From contig SVLC01000006.1 of the NCBI GenBank assembly GCA_015068155.1, positions 1 to 51,159 on the forward strand: a stretch of 51,159 nt of DNA. The letters are read 5' to 3'. Made by a program: the position numbers and the translations under genes. Below, one piece after another: positions 32,716 to 40,925 of this stretch (its first letter is position 1; each line of letters opens with the position of its first letter). The notes below the pieces were generated by a model, which was given only the letters and a program-made list of their open reading frames with translations, was not told the origin of the DNA and did no database searches. Source of the DNA: Oscillospiraceae bacterium. GTDB taxonomy: Bacteria; Bacillota; Clostridia; Oscillospirales; Oscillospiraceae.

Positions 32716-33585
32716 ATGTACAAAACCCTATCTCAACACTATCGGGAACGTTTTGGCTGTAAGGTATATAAACTGGCCATTGACGGCGGTTTCACCTGTC
32801 CCAACCGGGACGGAACTCTGGGTTACGGCGGTTGCATTTTCTGCTCCGGCAGCGGCAGCGGCGATTTTGCCCAACGCGGCAATTCTGTCGCGGAACAATT
32901 ACAGCAGGCCAAAGCCCGTGTCGCCTTCAAAAATAAAGGCGGCAAGTACATCGCATATTTCCAGGCCTTTACAAACACTTACGGTCCTATTGAGAAACTG
33001 GAGGCCCTTTACACCCAGGCAATGGCCCCGGATGATATCGTAGGTCTTGCCATCGGCACAAGGCCCGATTGTCTGCCGCAGGAAACTGTGGAACTGCTGG
33101 CCCGGCTTCATAAAACAAAACCTATTTCCGTAGAGTTGGGTCTGCAAACCATTCACGAAGATACCGCCCGTTATATCCGCCGCGGCTATGAAACATCGGT
33201 ATACTTTGATGCCGTAAAGCGTTTGAAAGCGGCAGGTGTGGAAGTTGTGACTCACATCATATTGGGCCTACCGGGCGAAACCCCGGAGATGATGGTGCAA
33301 ACCACCCGGGCAGCAATCGCTGCCGGTACCGACGGTATCAAATTTCAGCTTCTGCATGTATTGCATGGCACAGATCTGGCGAAGGACTATGCGGCAGGAA
33401 ACTTCCAATGCTTAACGTTAGAAGCGTATGCCGCGATTCTGAAGCAATGTCTGCAGGCAGTGCCGCCGCAGGTGGTGGTGCACCGCATCACCGGTGACGG
33501 CGCAAAAAAGGATCTAATCGCGCCGCTGTGGTCGGCGGACAAAAAGACGGTTTTGCGTTATTTGCAGGAATATCTTGCCATTTGA
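32716..33585 (+). CDS. YhcC-type radical SAM protein (TIGR01212 family)
   Basis: A 289-residue radical SAM enzyme. The N-terminus has Cys28, Cys40 and Cys43 (CPNRDGTLGYGGCIFC), the spaced [4Fe-4S] motif of the YhcC/TIGR01212 group, preceded by KLAIDGGFT. Further family segments are YFQAFTNTYGPIEKLE, GTRPDCLP, VELGLQTIHEDTARYIRRG, and FQLLHVLHGTDLA. The reaction is unestablished. GGAG lies 7 nt before the ATG. A TATAAT is present upstream at about 32671, but its -35 is poor. Confidence 0.93.
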   Translation: MYKTLSQHYRERFGCKVYKLAIDGGFTCPNRDGTLGYGGCIFCSGSGSGDFAQRGNSVAEQLQQAKARVAFKNKGGKYIAYFQAFTNTYGPIEKLEALYTQAMAPDDIVGLAIGTRPDCLPQETVELLARLHKTKPISVELGLQTIHEDTARYIRRGYETSVYFDAVKRLKAAGVEVVTHIILGLPGETPEMMVQTTRAAIAAGTDGIKFQLLHVLHGTDLAKDYAAGNFQCLTLEAYAAILKQCLQAVPPQVVVHRITGDGAKKDLIAPLWSADKKTVLRYLQEYLAI

Positions 33586-33603
33586 ACATAAATCCGCTAT
33601 ACT
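33575..33603 (+). promoter_or_regulatory. Promoter of the TIGR04255 gene
   Basis: TTGCCA (33575-33580) and TATACT (33598-33603), spacing 17 bp. The -35 lies within the end of the radical SAM gene. Confidence 0.65.
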
Positions 33604-33633
33604 ATAGCCATAATAACGAAACGAGGGATCGCT

Positions 33634-34419
33634 ATGTTTTCTACAGACGCCCGATGCATCTATCGCAAGAATCAGCTGGCAGAGGTGATCTGCCAACTGC
33701 GTTTTCCGGAAATTCTCACCATTGAGACCAATATTCCGGCCCAATTTCAAGAAGCCATTCGTGGGGATTTTCCCCGGTACTCTGTCCGAAAGGAGGCGCC
33801 TGCTCCCAAACTGACCGGCACGCCCGGCAATCTGCGGATGGAAAATCAGCCCCAGAGCAATAACTATCAGTTTGTTTCTGCCGACGGCGTTTGGCGGGTG
33901 AATCTGACCAGCACCTTCATTTCCCTGGCCTGCTGCCGCTACACCGGCTGGGAGGATTTTGCCGCCAAGCTGGATAAACCCCTGGCTGCCTTTATTAAGG
34001 TATATCGTCCTGCCTTTTTCGAGAGGATCGGATTACGGTATCTGAATTTTATTTCCCGGAAGGATTTGGATTTGGATGGTACACCGTTCCGGGAGCTGCT
34101 GCAGCCTCAGTATTTGGGCCTTCTTGCTGATGAGCAGGTAAATGAACAATCCACCACCCGCAATTCCATGGATGCCGAGCTTGCCGTCCGGGGCGGATGT
34201 CGGGCCAAGATCCACGCCGGCCCCGGCCTTGTGAAGCGGAATGGACAGGCAGATCAGGAGATCAAGTTTGTATTCGATCTGGATCTGTACATGGCGGGAA
34301 ATGTGGCTGTGAATCTGTCAGCCGGAGCTTTGCAGACTCTCCACAGCCAGGCCTTCCCCATTTTCCGGGGTGCGATTACCGATACACTGCATGACGCTTT
34401 GGAGCCTGATTTTATTTGA
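33634..34419 (+). CDS. TIGR04255 family protein
   Basis: A 261-residue cytoplasmic protein with the recognisable N-terminus AEVICQLRFPEILTIE and FQFVSADGVWRVNL-like centre (QFVSADGVWRVNLTSTFISL), then FFERIGLRYLNFI. The family is sporadically distributed in bacteria with no known activity and no catalytic motif seen. GAGGG lies 6 nt before the ATG. It overlaps no neighbour. A small membrane protein gene follows after 29 nt. Confidence 0.8.
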   Translation: MFSTDARCIYRKNQLAEVICQLRFPEILTIETNIPAQFQEAIRGDFPRYSVRKEAPAPKLTGTPGNLRMENQPQSNNYQFVSADGVWRVNLTSTFISLACCRYTGWEDFAAKLDKPLAAFIKVYRPAFFERIGLRYLNFISRKDLDLDGTPFRELLQPQYLGLLADEQVNEQSTTRNSMDAELAVRGGCRAKIHAGPGLVKRNGQADQEIKFVFDLDLYMAGNVAVNLSAGALQTLHSQAFPIFRGAITDTLHDALEPDFI

Positions 34420-34448
34420 CCCCCGAAAAACAAGGAGGTAGGGAGTTT

Positions 34449-34895
34449 ATGAAAAAGAGCATACTATCCGGAGCAAGTTGCTTAATCCTTCCGATTATAT
34501 ACCTCTTTTTCGAGATAGGTTGCCTTGTATTATGCCATTTTTATGAGTTGGCATTTCCACTGCTGATTATAATAAGCATTGGCTTTGTGGCAACATTAAT
34601 ACTTTCCAGCCGAATTGTAACAATTGTTACCTATGATCCAGAAAAAGAAACCGTATCCAGGCGGGGACTCTTTGGTGGATTTCACCGTGAGCTCAAAGTC
34701 GCAGATATTGTCCGCGCGGAAATCGTGATGATCCCCAAGGAGCAAGAATACATCCTGCTGATCGACAACAATCAAGATCAACATTTTGATAGTTGGTTGC
34801 CAAGTATGCCTATCCGTGTACCAAACAACGAAAAGGGTCGGGAATTTGTAGCCGAATTCTACCCGCATCCGCTAATGCAATCAAGTCATCCTTAA
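34449..34895 (+). CDS. Small membrane protein of unknown function
   Basis: Not recognised. 148 residues: two N-terminal helices (about 8-30 and 34-55), then a soluble C-terminal part with a beta-rich run (IVTYDPEKETVSRRGLFGGF, then EYILLIDN) reminiscent of bacterial PH-like membrane proteins. The ATG at 34449 has AGGAGGTAGGGAG directly upstream. Base composition is clearly more AT-rich than its neighbours, suggesting later acquisition. Confidence 0.7.
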   Translation: MKKSILSGASCLILPIIYLFFEIGCLVLCHFYELAFPLLIIISIGFVATLILSSRIVTIVTYDPEKETVSRRGLFGGFHRELKVADIVRAEIVMIPKEQEYILLIDNNQDQHFDSWLPSMPIRVPNNEKGREFVAEFYPHPLMQSSHP

Positions 34896-34910
34896 TTTCA
34901 GGAGTAACCT

Positions 34911-35633
34911 ATGCCTTATTTTTATTACTACGGATTTGATATGACCTATCTGATCTTAGTGCTGCCCTTTGTGATTCTTTCTATCTGGGCAAGCACCAAT
35001 GTCAACTCCACTTTCAGAAAGTATTCTCAGCAGCTTTCCCGGCGGCATATCACCGGCGCGGAGGCCGCTCAGCGGGTGCTTTCCGCCAACGGCGTTACCG
35101 GTGTAAAGATCGAGCGGGTGAGCGGCAATCTGACGGATCATTATGATCCCCGGACCAATGTGATCCGGCTTTCTCAGGATGTACACGATGCCACCTCCAC
35201 CGCCGCCATCGGTGTTGCCTGCCATGAGGCCGGCCATGCGGTGCAATATGCGCAGCATTACGCGCCGATAAAGCTGCGGGCTGCCATCATTCCCATTACC
35301 AACATTGGCTCCAAGCTTGCCATGCCGCTGATCCTGCTGGGCCTGCTGTTTAATTTTATGGGCAGCTACAACTATACCCTGGTGTACCTAGGCATAGCCT
35401 GCTTTGGACTCTCTCTGGTGTTCCAATTGGTAACGCTGCCTGTGGAATTCAATGCCAGCCGTCGGGCTATGGAGGCTATCGAATCTGCCGGTATTCTCAC
35501 CGATGAGGAGCAAAAAGGCGCCCGGAAGACTCTCACCGCCGCAGCCATGACCTATGTAGCCGCCACAGCCCTGGCGCTGGTGCAACTGTTGCGGCTGATC
35601 ATGCTCTTCGGTGGCAGACGGAGAAATGATTAA
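34911..35633 (+). CDS. YugP-type membrane zinc metallopeptidase
   Basis: A 240-residue membrane protease of the Zn_peptidase_2 family. An N-terminal helix (about 11-27) is followed by the HEAGH zinc motif (His105, Glu106, His109), two more helices (about 125-165) and a downstream VEFNASRRAMEAI that supplies the likely third ligand Glu. Substrates are unknown. It sits between two AT-rich orphan genes, 15 nt after the first. Confidence 0.93.
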   Translation: MPYFYYYGFDMTYLILVLPFVILSIWASTNVNSTFRKYSQQLSRRHITGAEAAQRVLSANGVTGVKIERVSGNLTDHYDPRTNVIRLSQDVHDATSTAAIGVACHEAGHAVQYAQHYAPIKLRAAIIPITNIGSKLAMPLILLGLLFNFMGSYNYTLVYLGIACFGLSLVFQLVTLPVEFNASRRAMEAIESAGILTDEEQKGARKTLTAAAMTYVAATALALVQLLRLIMLFGGRRRND

Positions 35634-35658
35634 CGCACGAAAGGATGTAGGTTCTATC

Positions 35659-36300
35659 ATGACCGTAGACACCCAATATCTGAACGATCTCAATGTTGAA
35701 GTAAACAAAAAACTAAAGCGTTTCCGATTTTCTGCACCGGATGAAACCGGTGCGGAAATCACTTATATTGCAACAAAGCAAAAAATACACTGGCCAGGAA
35801 ACATCGATAGCCTGAACTTCCGTTATCAAATGCAATCGCTCGGGATCGTCGAAAGAAAAGTTCTTAGAAAAGGCACTCAAAATTACTTCCGTGTTGTCAA
35901 ACGTAGCGGTAAATTATTGCGCATTGACTTATTTTCTGCAGGACGACTTGATGTAATCTATCTTTTTCATTATGAAGCTAATAAGCGTTACGCCTTTCCT
36001 TTTTCGCAGACCGGTGGATTCTATCCTACATATACGCAAGTTCAAGTCTATGATAATCACAGTCAAATTGTAGAAAATTATATGGTTCGATCTTTGCAAA
36101 TCGTACATCATACATACACTGTAAAATCCAGTGAGCATGTGGATTTTAGATATATCAACTATGTGGTCGGATGTCAACCGCAACTTATAGGAATACAAGA
36201 AGGTTATTATAAACTTGGAGAACACCTGACCTATGTGGAAACCTATAACAATAGTAATCAAATCATGGGTCATCTAGGTTTTGATAGGAAAGAACCGTAA
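35659..36300 (+). CDS. Hypothetical protein, AT-rich orphan
   Basis: Not recognised. 213 residues, soluble, no signal peptide or membrane helix, rich in Tyr and beta-prone segments. A duplicated style of VY/IV-rich strands occurs in the second half (TYTQVQVYDNHSQIVENYMV). The start at 35659 has AGG about 7 nt upstream. An earlier in-frame ATG would overlap the metallopeptidase gene. Codon use is AT-ending, unlike the flanking genes, a sign of transfer. Confidence 0.65.
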   Translation: MTVDTQYLNDLNVEVNKKLKRFRFSAPDETGAEITYIATKQKIHWPGNIDSLNFRYQMQSLGIVERKVLRKGTQNYFRVVKRSGKLLRIDLFSAGRLDVIYLFHYEANKRYAFPFSQTGGFYPTYTQVQVYDNHSQIVENYMVRSLQIVHHTYTVKSSEHVDFRYINYVVGCQPQLIGIQEGYYKLGEHLTYVETYNNSNQIMGHLGFDRKEP

Positions 36301-36336
36301 ATACCATCACATTACCAATATTTTCTGCCCTGGGTA

Positions 36337-36365
36337 TTGACATCCGGGGCGGATTTTATTATAAT
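36337..36365 (+). promoter_or_regulatory. Consensus promoter of the abrB-like operon
   Basis: TTGACA (36337-36342) and TATAAT (36360-36365), spacing 17 bp, both hexamers perfect. Confidence 0.9.
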
Positions 36366-36374
36366 CTGTCGGTG

Positions 36375-36399
36375 TGAAAAGTATGAAAAGTATGAAAGG
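36375..36399 (+). repeat. Three 9-bp tandem repeats in the abrB-like leader
   Basis: TGAAAAGTA occurs at 36375-36383 and 36384-36392, and a degenerate third copy TGAAAGGAG merges with the Shine-Dalgarno. The position between promoter and start suits an autoregulatory operator for the encoded AbrB-type protein. This is inferred. Confidence 0.5.
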
Positions 36400-36408
36400 A
36401 GAGCCGTC

Positions 36409-36648
36409 ATGGCCGGAGGAAAACACATACTGGGCAAGCAAAACGCCCAGCGGGTCTTTGGCACTGCCAAGGTTGGTGATCGTGGTCAGATCGTGATTCC
36501 GAAAGAAGCGCGAGAGTTTTTCGGCATTGAACCCGGCGATACTCTGCTGATCCTGGGAAAACGCGAGACCGGTTTGATCATCACAAAGCCTGAAACCTTG
36601 CATAATTTGGCCGATCAGATCTTTCAAACTATAGAAGTTGAGGAATAA
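36409..36648 (+). CDS. AbrB/MazE-type DNA-binding regulator
   Basis: A 79-residue swapped-hairpin DNA-binding protein with the core signature VGDRGQIVIPKEAREFFGIE, then PGDTLLILG. The ATG at 36409 has AAAGGAG 7 nt upstream. It is followed after 4 nt by the lyase-family gene. No toxin gene adjoins it, so a transition-state-type regulator of its own operon is more likely than an antitoxin. Confidence 0.88.
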   Translation: MAGGKHILGKQNAQRVFGTAKVGDRGQIVIPKEAREFFGIEPGDTLLILGKRETGLIITKPETLHNLADQIFQTIEVEE

Positions 36649-36652
36649 CACT

Positions 36653-37936
36653 ATGAACGATATGTTGCAATTATACGAAAACATGGGCATCTCCCCTGCC
36701 GTCTACGCCTATGGCGAGGCTGCGATTGCCCGCATTCGGGACCGTTTCGATGAGATCGACCGAATTGCAGAATATAATCAAGCTAAGGTACTGGCAGCCT
36801 TCCGCAAAAACCGGGTGTCTGCCACCTGTTTTGCCGCATCCAGCGGCTACGGCTACAACGACGAGGGCCGTGACAAGCTGGAACAGGTTTATGCCGATGT
36901 ATTTCATACCGAGGCAGCGTTGGTTCGACCCCATATTACCTGCGGCACCCACGCCCTGACCATCGCCCTTTCCGCTAACCTGCTGCCCGGTGATGAGCTT
37001 CTGAGCCCCGTTGGCCTGCCCTACGACACATTGCAGGAAGTCATCGGCATCCGTCCCTCCCCCTGCTCCCTGGCGGAATACGGCGTCAGCTACCGGCAGG
37101 TAGATCTGCTGCCCGGCGGCGCATTCGACTACGAGGGCATCCGCGCCGCCATCAATGAAAAAACCAAGCTGATCACCATCCAGCGATCCAAAGGCTACGC
37201 CACCCGTCCTACCTTCTCTGTCTCGCAGATCGGTGAGCTGATCGCATTCTGCAAGTCCATTAAGCCCGATGTGATCGTGATGGTGGATAACTGCTACGGC
37301 GAGTTCGTGGAGACCATCGAGCCCTCCGATGTGGGCGCGGATATGATCGTGGGCAGCCTCATCAAGAACCCCGGCGGCGGTCTTGCTTCCTCCGGCGGCT
37401 ATATCGCCGGCACCAAAGCTTGCATCGACCGCTGCGCTTACCGGCTCTCCGCTCCCGGCCTGGGCCAGGAAGTGGGCGCAAACTTCGGTCTGATGACCAG
37501 TATGTATCAGGGTTTCTTCCTGTCCCCCACCGTCACCGCCAGCGCCGAAAAGGGCGCCATCTTCGCCGCAAATCTCTATGAGCCTCTGGGCTTCAAATGT
37601 GTGCCCAACGCCACGGAAAGCCGACACGACATCATTCAAGCTGTGGAACTGGGCAGCAAAAAGGGCATGATCGCCTTCTGCAAGGGCATTCAGGCCGCCG
37701 CCCCCGTAGACAGCTTCGCCACCCCCATCCCCGGCGATATGCCCGGTTATGACAGCAAGGTGATTATGGCCGCCGGTGCCTTCGTCCAGGGGTCAACCAT
37801 GGAGCTGTCCGCCGACGGTCCCATCCGGGAGCCCTACGCCGTCTATTTCCAGGGCGGTCTGACCTGGTACCATGCCAAGCTGGGCATCCTGATGAGCCTG
37901 CAGCAGATGGTGGACGCAGGACTTGTAAATCTGTAA
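36653..37936 (+). CDS. Methionine gamma-lyase family PLP enzyme (aluminium-resistance-type)
   Basis: A 427-residue PLP enzyme of the Met_gamma_lyase (YnbB-like) family. Seen: SSGYGYNDEGRDKLEQVYAD, RPHITCGTHALTIALSANLL, IQRSKGYATRP, VMVDNCYGEFVE, and the PLP Lys in GSLIKNPGGGLASSGGY. The family is distantly related to cystathionine/methionine gamma-lyases. Members were once called aluminium resistance proteins, and their reaction is not settled. The downstream EamA exporter suggests handling of an amino acid or sulfur compound. The ATG at 36653 with GAGGAA upstream is preferred. Confidence 0.9.
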   Translation: MNDMLQLYENMGISPAVYAYGEAAIARIRDRFDEIDRIAEYNQAKVLAAFRKNRVSATCFAASSGYGYNDEGRDKLEQVYADVFHTEAALVRPHITCGTHALTIALSANLLPGDELLSPVGLPYDTLQEVIGIRPSPCSLAEYGVSYRQVDLLPGGAFDYEGIRAAINEKTKLITIQRSKGYATRPTFSVSQIGELIAFCKSIKPDVIVMVDNCYGEFVETIEPSDVGADMIVGSLIKNPGGGLASSGGYIAGTKACIDRCAYRLSAPGLGQEVGANFGLMTSMYQGFFLSPTVTASAEKGAIFAANLYEPLGFKCVPNATESRHDIIQAVELGSKKGMIAFCKGIQAAAPVDSFATPIPGDMPGYDSKVIMAAGAFVQGSTMELSADGPIREPYAVYFQGGLTWYHAKLGILMSLQQMVDAGLVNL

Positions 37937-37996
37937 TCCATGTATGACTGGGGCAATCCCCCGCCTGCAAAAAGATAAAGAGTGAGGTAAACTATC

Positions 37997-38923
37997 ATGA
38001 ACTGGTTATTCTTTTCAATCGCAACTGCCCTGCTGTGGGGTACTGCGGAGCTTTTTTACAAGAAGGGCGCGCGGCCCGATGAAAAGTTCTCCCATCTGAA
38101 GATCAGTGTCTGGGTGGGCGTTGTCATGGGCATCCACGCAATCTACACCCTGCTGACCCAGGATATCGGCTTCAATCCCATGAACCTGATCATCTATCTG
38201 CCCGTTTCCCTGTTCTACATCTTCTCCATGACCTTCTCCTACTTCGGCATGCGCTTCCTGGAGGAGTCCATCTCCGACCCCATCGAGAACACCGCCGGCG
38301 TCATCTGTGTGCTGCTGTTCGCCATTTTCATGGGCGACGAGTTCTCCGCCCTGACATGGATCGCTGTTGCTGTTATCACCTTGGGCGTTGTGGGTGTCAG
38401 CTATCTGGAAAACAAGGGCGAGACCCCCAGAAAGAAGACCTACGGCAAGAAGGTGGCTGTGATTGCTTTTATCATGCCCTTCCTGTACGCCCTGCTGGAT
38501 GCCGTTGGCACCTTCCTGGATGACGCTTTCTTCCTGGTGGAGGATATCGCCGCCGCTCCCTTTGTGGATGTGACCGAGGAGACTATGGAAGCCGTGGCCA
38601 ACACCAGCTATGAGCTGACCTTTGCTCTGTTCGCCCTGATCCTGTTCATCTTCATGAAGGCCAAGGGTGTCAAGTTCGGCCCGGTAAAGCAGCATAAGGA
38701 CAAGATCCTGGCTGCCGTCTTTGAGACCGCCGGTCAGTTTACTTATGTCTACGCCCTGGGCGGTGTGGATGCGGTTGCCGCTCCCATCCTGTCTTCCGTG
38801 TGCGTTGTGTCCCTGCTGCTGTCCCGGATCTTCCTGAAGGAGAAGCTCTCCTGGAAGACCTACGCTTTCATTGCCGTTGTGATCATCGGCATTCTGTTGC
38901 TGGCCATCAGCGAGGAACTCTAA
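37997..38923 (+). CDS. EamA/DMT-superfamily transporter
   Basis: A 308-residue membrane protein with about ten helices in two EamA repeats. The first begins FFSIATALLWGTAELFYKKG, and the second ends VVSLLLSRIFLKEKLSWKTY. The loop in the middle is longer than usual (about 180-205, acidic). GTGAGG precedes the ATG. It is the last gene after the AbrB-lyase pair, with a strong terminator behind it. It probably exports a metabolite linked to the lyase. Confidence 0.88.
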   Translation: MNWLFFSIATALLWGTAELFYKKGARPDEKFSHLKISVWVGVVMGIHAIYTLLTQDIGFNPMNLIIYLPVSLFYIFSMTFSYFGMRFLEESISDPIENTAGVICVLLFAIFMGDEFSALTWIAVAVITLGVVGVSYLENKGETPRKKTYGKKVAVIAFIMPFLYALLDAVGTFLDDAFFLVEDIAAAPFVDVTEETMEAVANTSYELTFALFALILFIFMKAKGVKFGPVKQHKDKILAAVFETAGQFTYVYALGGVDAVAAPILSSVCVVSLLLSRIFLKEKLSWKTYAFIAVVIIGILLLAISEEL

Positions 38924-38929
38924 TATATA

Positions 38930-38961
38930 AAAAATTGGCTGCCTTCCGGCAGCCAATTTTT
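38930..38961. terminator. Bidirectional terminator between convergent genes
   Basis: AAAAATTGGCTGCC pairs perfectly with its complement around TTCC, giving T-runs in both directions. Its right end overlaps the GIY-YIG gene stop. Confidence 0.88.
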
Positions 38962-39214
38962 ACGCCTGTGACGCGATCAATATCAGTTTCTCCTGACGGG
39001 AGAGCCGCTTAACAGCATATTCCCGTTTTAATGCATCCGAATGAGATGCGCATTCTTCCGTATACACCAGTTCCAGCGGGCCTCTGCCCCGGGTATATTT
39101 GGCGCCTTTTCCGCTGCGATGGACCTCCAACCGGCGGGGAACATCATCGGTACTGCCGCAATACAGCGTCCCATCGCCGCACAACAGGATATAAACAAAC
39201 CACTTTTTATCCAC
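38960..39214 (-). CDS. GIY-YIG nuclease-family protein (UPF0213)
   Basis: An 84-residue single-domain GIY-YIG protein: FVYILLCGDGTLYCGST forms the core (VYI...YCG variant), then Arg in DVPRRLEVH, TRGRGPLELVYTE and the metal-site Glu in ALKREYAVKRL. It belongs to the YhbQ/YazA group, whose cellular role is unclear. Its start overlaps the upstream membrane-protein gene by 8 nt, so the two are coupled. Confidence 0.92.
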   Translation of the reverse strand: MDKKWFVYILLCGDGTLYCGSTDDVPRRLEVHRSGKGAKYTRGRGPLELVYTEECASHSDALKREYAVKRLSRQEKLILIASQA

Positions 39215-39713
39215 GGCGCTTTCTCCTTCTGCCCAAACGGCTCAGCACCCGGTCCAACAGAAAAAACACCACATTGCCAACGGCAAGCAACACCGCTGTC
39301 AGCGCAGCGCCCAATTGCCGGTATTCTGCCGCCAGTTGTTCCATGCCAAATATGCGGATAAGTATTTGATACAGCAGCAGCACCGCCCCATTAAAATAAA
39401 CGGCCTTCCACAACCAGCGCAACGGCAACCGATCCATTTTCGGTTTTATAATGGGATAGTAGCCAAGAAAAACAAACACCGCCGCAGCCTCTTTGTCAGG
39501 CCCCAGAAGCGACGAAAGGATGGCCACGCAGCCATACCACGCCCAACCGATACGATTGCCGCAAAGGCGGCAGATCAACTGCAGCATCAGCATACATATC
39601 ATCGGACAAACAAAAGTGGCAATTGGGATCAGACCTCCCAGGCACATGATAACCACCGCCAGGGCCGCAAACACGCCGCCCAGGGCTATTTCTTTGGCGT
39701 TTGTACGGCTCAT
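39207..39713 (-). CDS. Integral membrane protein, possibly transporter S component-like
   Basis: A 168-residue protein with about five helices. The start IALGGVFAALAVVIMCLGGL resembles the first helix of ECF-transporter substrate-binding (S) components and related YybS-like proteins, but no specific subfamily is recognised. The C-terminus is strongly basic (SRLGRRRKRR). The ATG at 39713 has AAGGAAGGTGG upstream. A promoter is at 39739-39767. Confidence 0.75.
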   Translation of the reverse strand: MSRTNAKEIALGGVFAALAVVIMCLGGLIPIATFVCPMICMLMLQLICRLCGNRIGWAWYGCVAILSSLLGPDKEAAAVFVFLGYYPIIKPKMDRLPLRWLWKAVYFNGAVLLLYQILIRIFGMEQLAAEYRQLGAALTAVLLAVGNVVFFLLDRVLSRLGRRRKRRG

Positions 39714-39738
39714 GGATGCCACCTTCCTTTCTTCGCCC

Positions 39739-39767
39739 ATTATAAAGGAAATCCTGCAAAATAGCAA
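39739..39767 (-). promoter_or_regulatory. Promoter of the membrane-protein/GIY-YIG unit
   Basis: TTGCTA (39762-39767) and TATAAT (39739-39744) on the minus strand, spacing 17 bp. It stands back to back with the thioesterase promoter, with -35 boxes 11 bp apart. Confidence 0.75.
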
Positions 39768-39778
39768 TTCAATTTTCA

Positions 39779-39807
39779 TTGACACAGAACACATTTTGGT
39801 CTATTAT
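39779..39807 (+). promoter_or_regulatory. Promoter of the thioesterase gene
   Basis: TTGACA (39779-39784) and TATTAT (39802-39807), spacing 17 bp. Confidence 0.8.
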
Positions 39808-39833
39808 GGAAAGAAAAAACGGAGGACAACCCT

Positions 39834-40220
39834 ATGGAAATTAAAGTTGGTATGCAAGGCATCGTTGAGGACATGGTAGAAACCATGGATACCGCCGCGG
39901 AAGTGGGTTCCGGCAGTCTTTTGGTGTACGCCACCCCCTGCATGGTGGCTATGATGGAAGGCGCCGCCTGCGAAGCCATTGATCCGGTAATGCCCGAGGG
40001 GCACACCAGTGTGGGCATCGAACTGAACATCCAGCATCTGGCCGCCACCCCGGTGGGTATGGAAATTCGTGCGGAAGCAACCGTTACCGCCGTGGAAGGC
40101 AAGATCATCACCTTTGAGCTTCATGCCTTTGACGAAACCGGCGAGATCGGCAAGGGCACCCACAAGCGCTGCATCGTAAATGCCCAAAAGTTTTTGGACA
40201 AGACATACAGCAAGCTATAA
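39834..40220 (+). CDS. Hotdog-fold thioesterase (FlK-like)
   Basis: A 128-residue thioesterase-family protein with VYATPCMVAMMEGAACEAID on the central hotdog helix and EGHTSVGIELNIQHLAATPV on the following strands, a pattern shared with fluoroacetyl-CoA-type thioesterases. The catalytic Thr/Glu/His set of FlK is partly matched (Thr34, Glu42, His67 candidates). The acyl-CoA substrate is unknown. GGAGG precedes the ATG. Confidence 0.85.
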   Translation: MEIKVGMQGIVEDMVETMDTAAEVGSGSLLVYATPCMVAMMEGAACEAIDPVMPEGHTSVGIELNIQHLAATPVGMEIRAEATVTAVEGKIITFELHAFDETGEIGKGTHKRCIVNAQKFLDKTYSKL

Positions 40221-40229
40221 CAGCAAATC

Positions 40230-40265
40230 GGGCAGTACCGGATCGGTACTGCCCATTGTTTTTAT
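40230..40265 (+). terminator. Terminator of the thioesterase gene
   Basis: GGGCAGTACCG and its complement form a stem followed by ATTGTTTTTATT. The T-run enters the end of the convergent HAD gene. Confidence 0.8.
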
Positions 40266-40888
40266 TGCAACAATTCAAGCATCTGCCTGTAATTCTCAAT
40301 CCGCCAATCACAGGGCGGATATTGCGGTACCGCAGGCGTTAATATATGGCATGTCTTACAGCCTGCATGCCAGCCGGAAGCCAGGTCACAGACCCGGTCA
40401 CCGATCATCACCGTATCTTCCACTGTACCGCCGTAAGCCTCCATCAAATATTCGATGGCATCCGGCGCCGGTTTCCATGCAAAATGAGGATGCTGCACGG
40501 TTACCACTTCTGCGAAATAATGATCAATGCCCAATTGCTCCAGCATAGGAAAGATCGTCTCATTCCGGTTGGTGAAGATCAGATTCACACCGCCCCGCTG
40601 CAGGATGCGTTCCAACACCGGTAACACGCCTTCAAACAGGCGCACCGGCTCATCAGCGCCGGTCTGATGATATTGACGAAACCGTTCAGCCAGATCCGGT
40701 ATCTCAAATCGTTCGCTGAAATAACGCAGCGCTGCAGGTATGGTATCCAGCATTTGTTCCATGACCTGGCTGTAGGTCACTTCATGGCCGAAGTCCCCAA
40801 TGGCCCGCTGCAGACATGACACCGTATAGGGATAGGAGTCCACCAAGGTGCCATCAAAATCCCAAATAAATAACTTTATATTTTTCAT
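40262..40888 (-). CDS. HAD-superfamily hydrolase
   Basis: A 208-residue phosphatase of HAD subfamily IA. Motif I is WDFDGTLVDS (nucleophile and acid Asp), motif II IFTNRN (Asn in the Thr/Ser context), motif III Lys in WKPAPDAIEYLM and motif IV MIGDRVCD. A helical cap lies between 20 and 95. It resembles phosphoglycolate-phosphatase-like enzymes, and the substrate cannot be called. The ATG at 40888 follows a weak GAGAG Shine-Dalgarno. Confidence 0.9.
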   Translation of the reverse strand: MKNIKLFIWDFDGTLVDSYPYTVSCLQRAIGDFGHEVTYSQVMEQMLDTIPAALRYFSERFEIPDLAERFRQYHQTGADEPVRLFEGVLPVLERILQRGGVNLIFTNRNETIFPMLEQLGIDHYFAEVVTVQHPHFAWKPAPDAIEYLMEAYGGTVEDTVMIGDRVCDLASGWHAGCKTCHILTPAVPQYPPCDWRIENYRQMLELLQ

Positions 40889-40925
40889 ATTGATCTCTCG
40901 TCCGTCTTGAAATACTTTTGCAGTG

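Noticed and set aside
36409..36648. AbrB-type protein as antitoxin of a toxin-antitoxin pair.
   Set aside because: The following gene is a 427-residue PLP enzyme, not a MazF- or PIN-type toxin.
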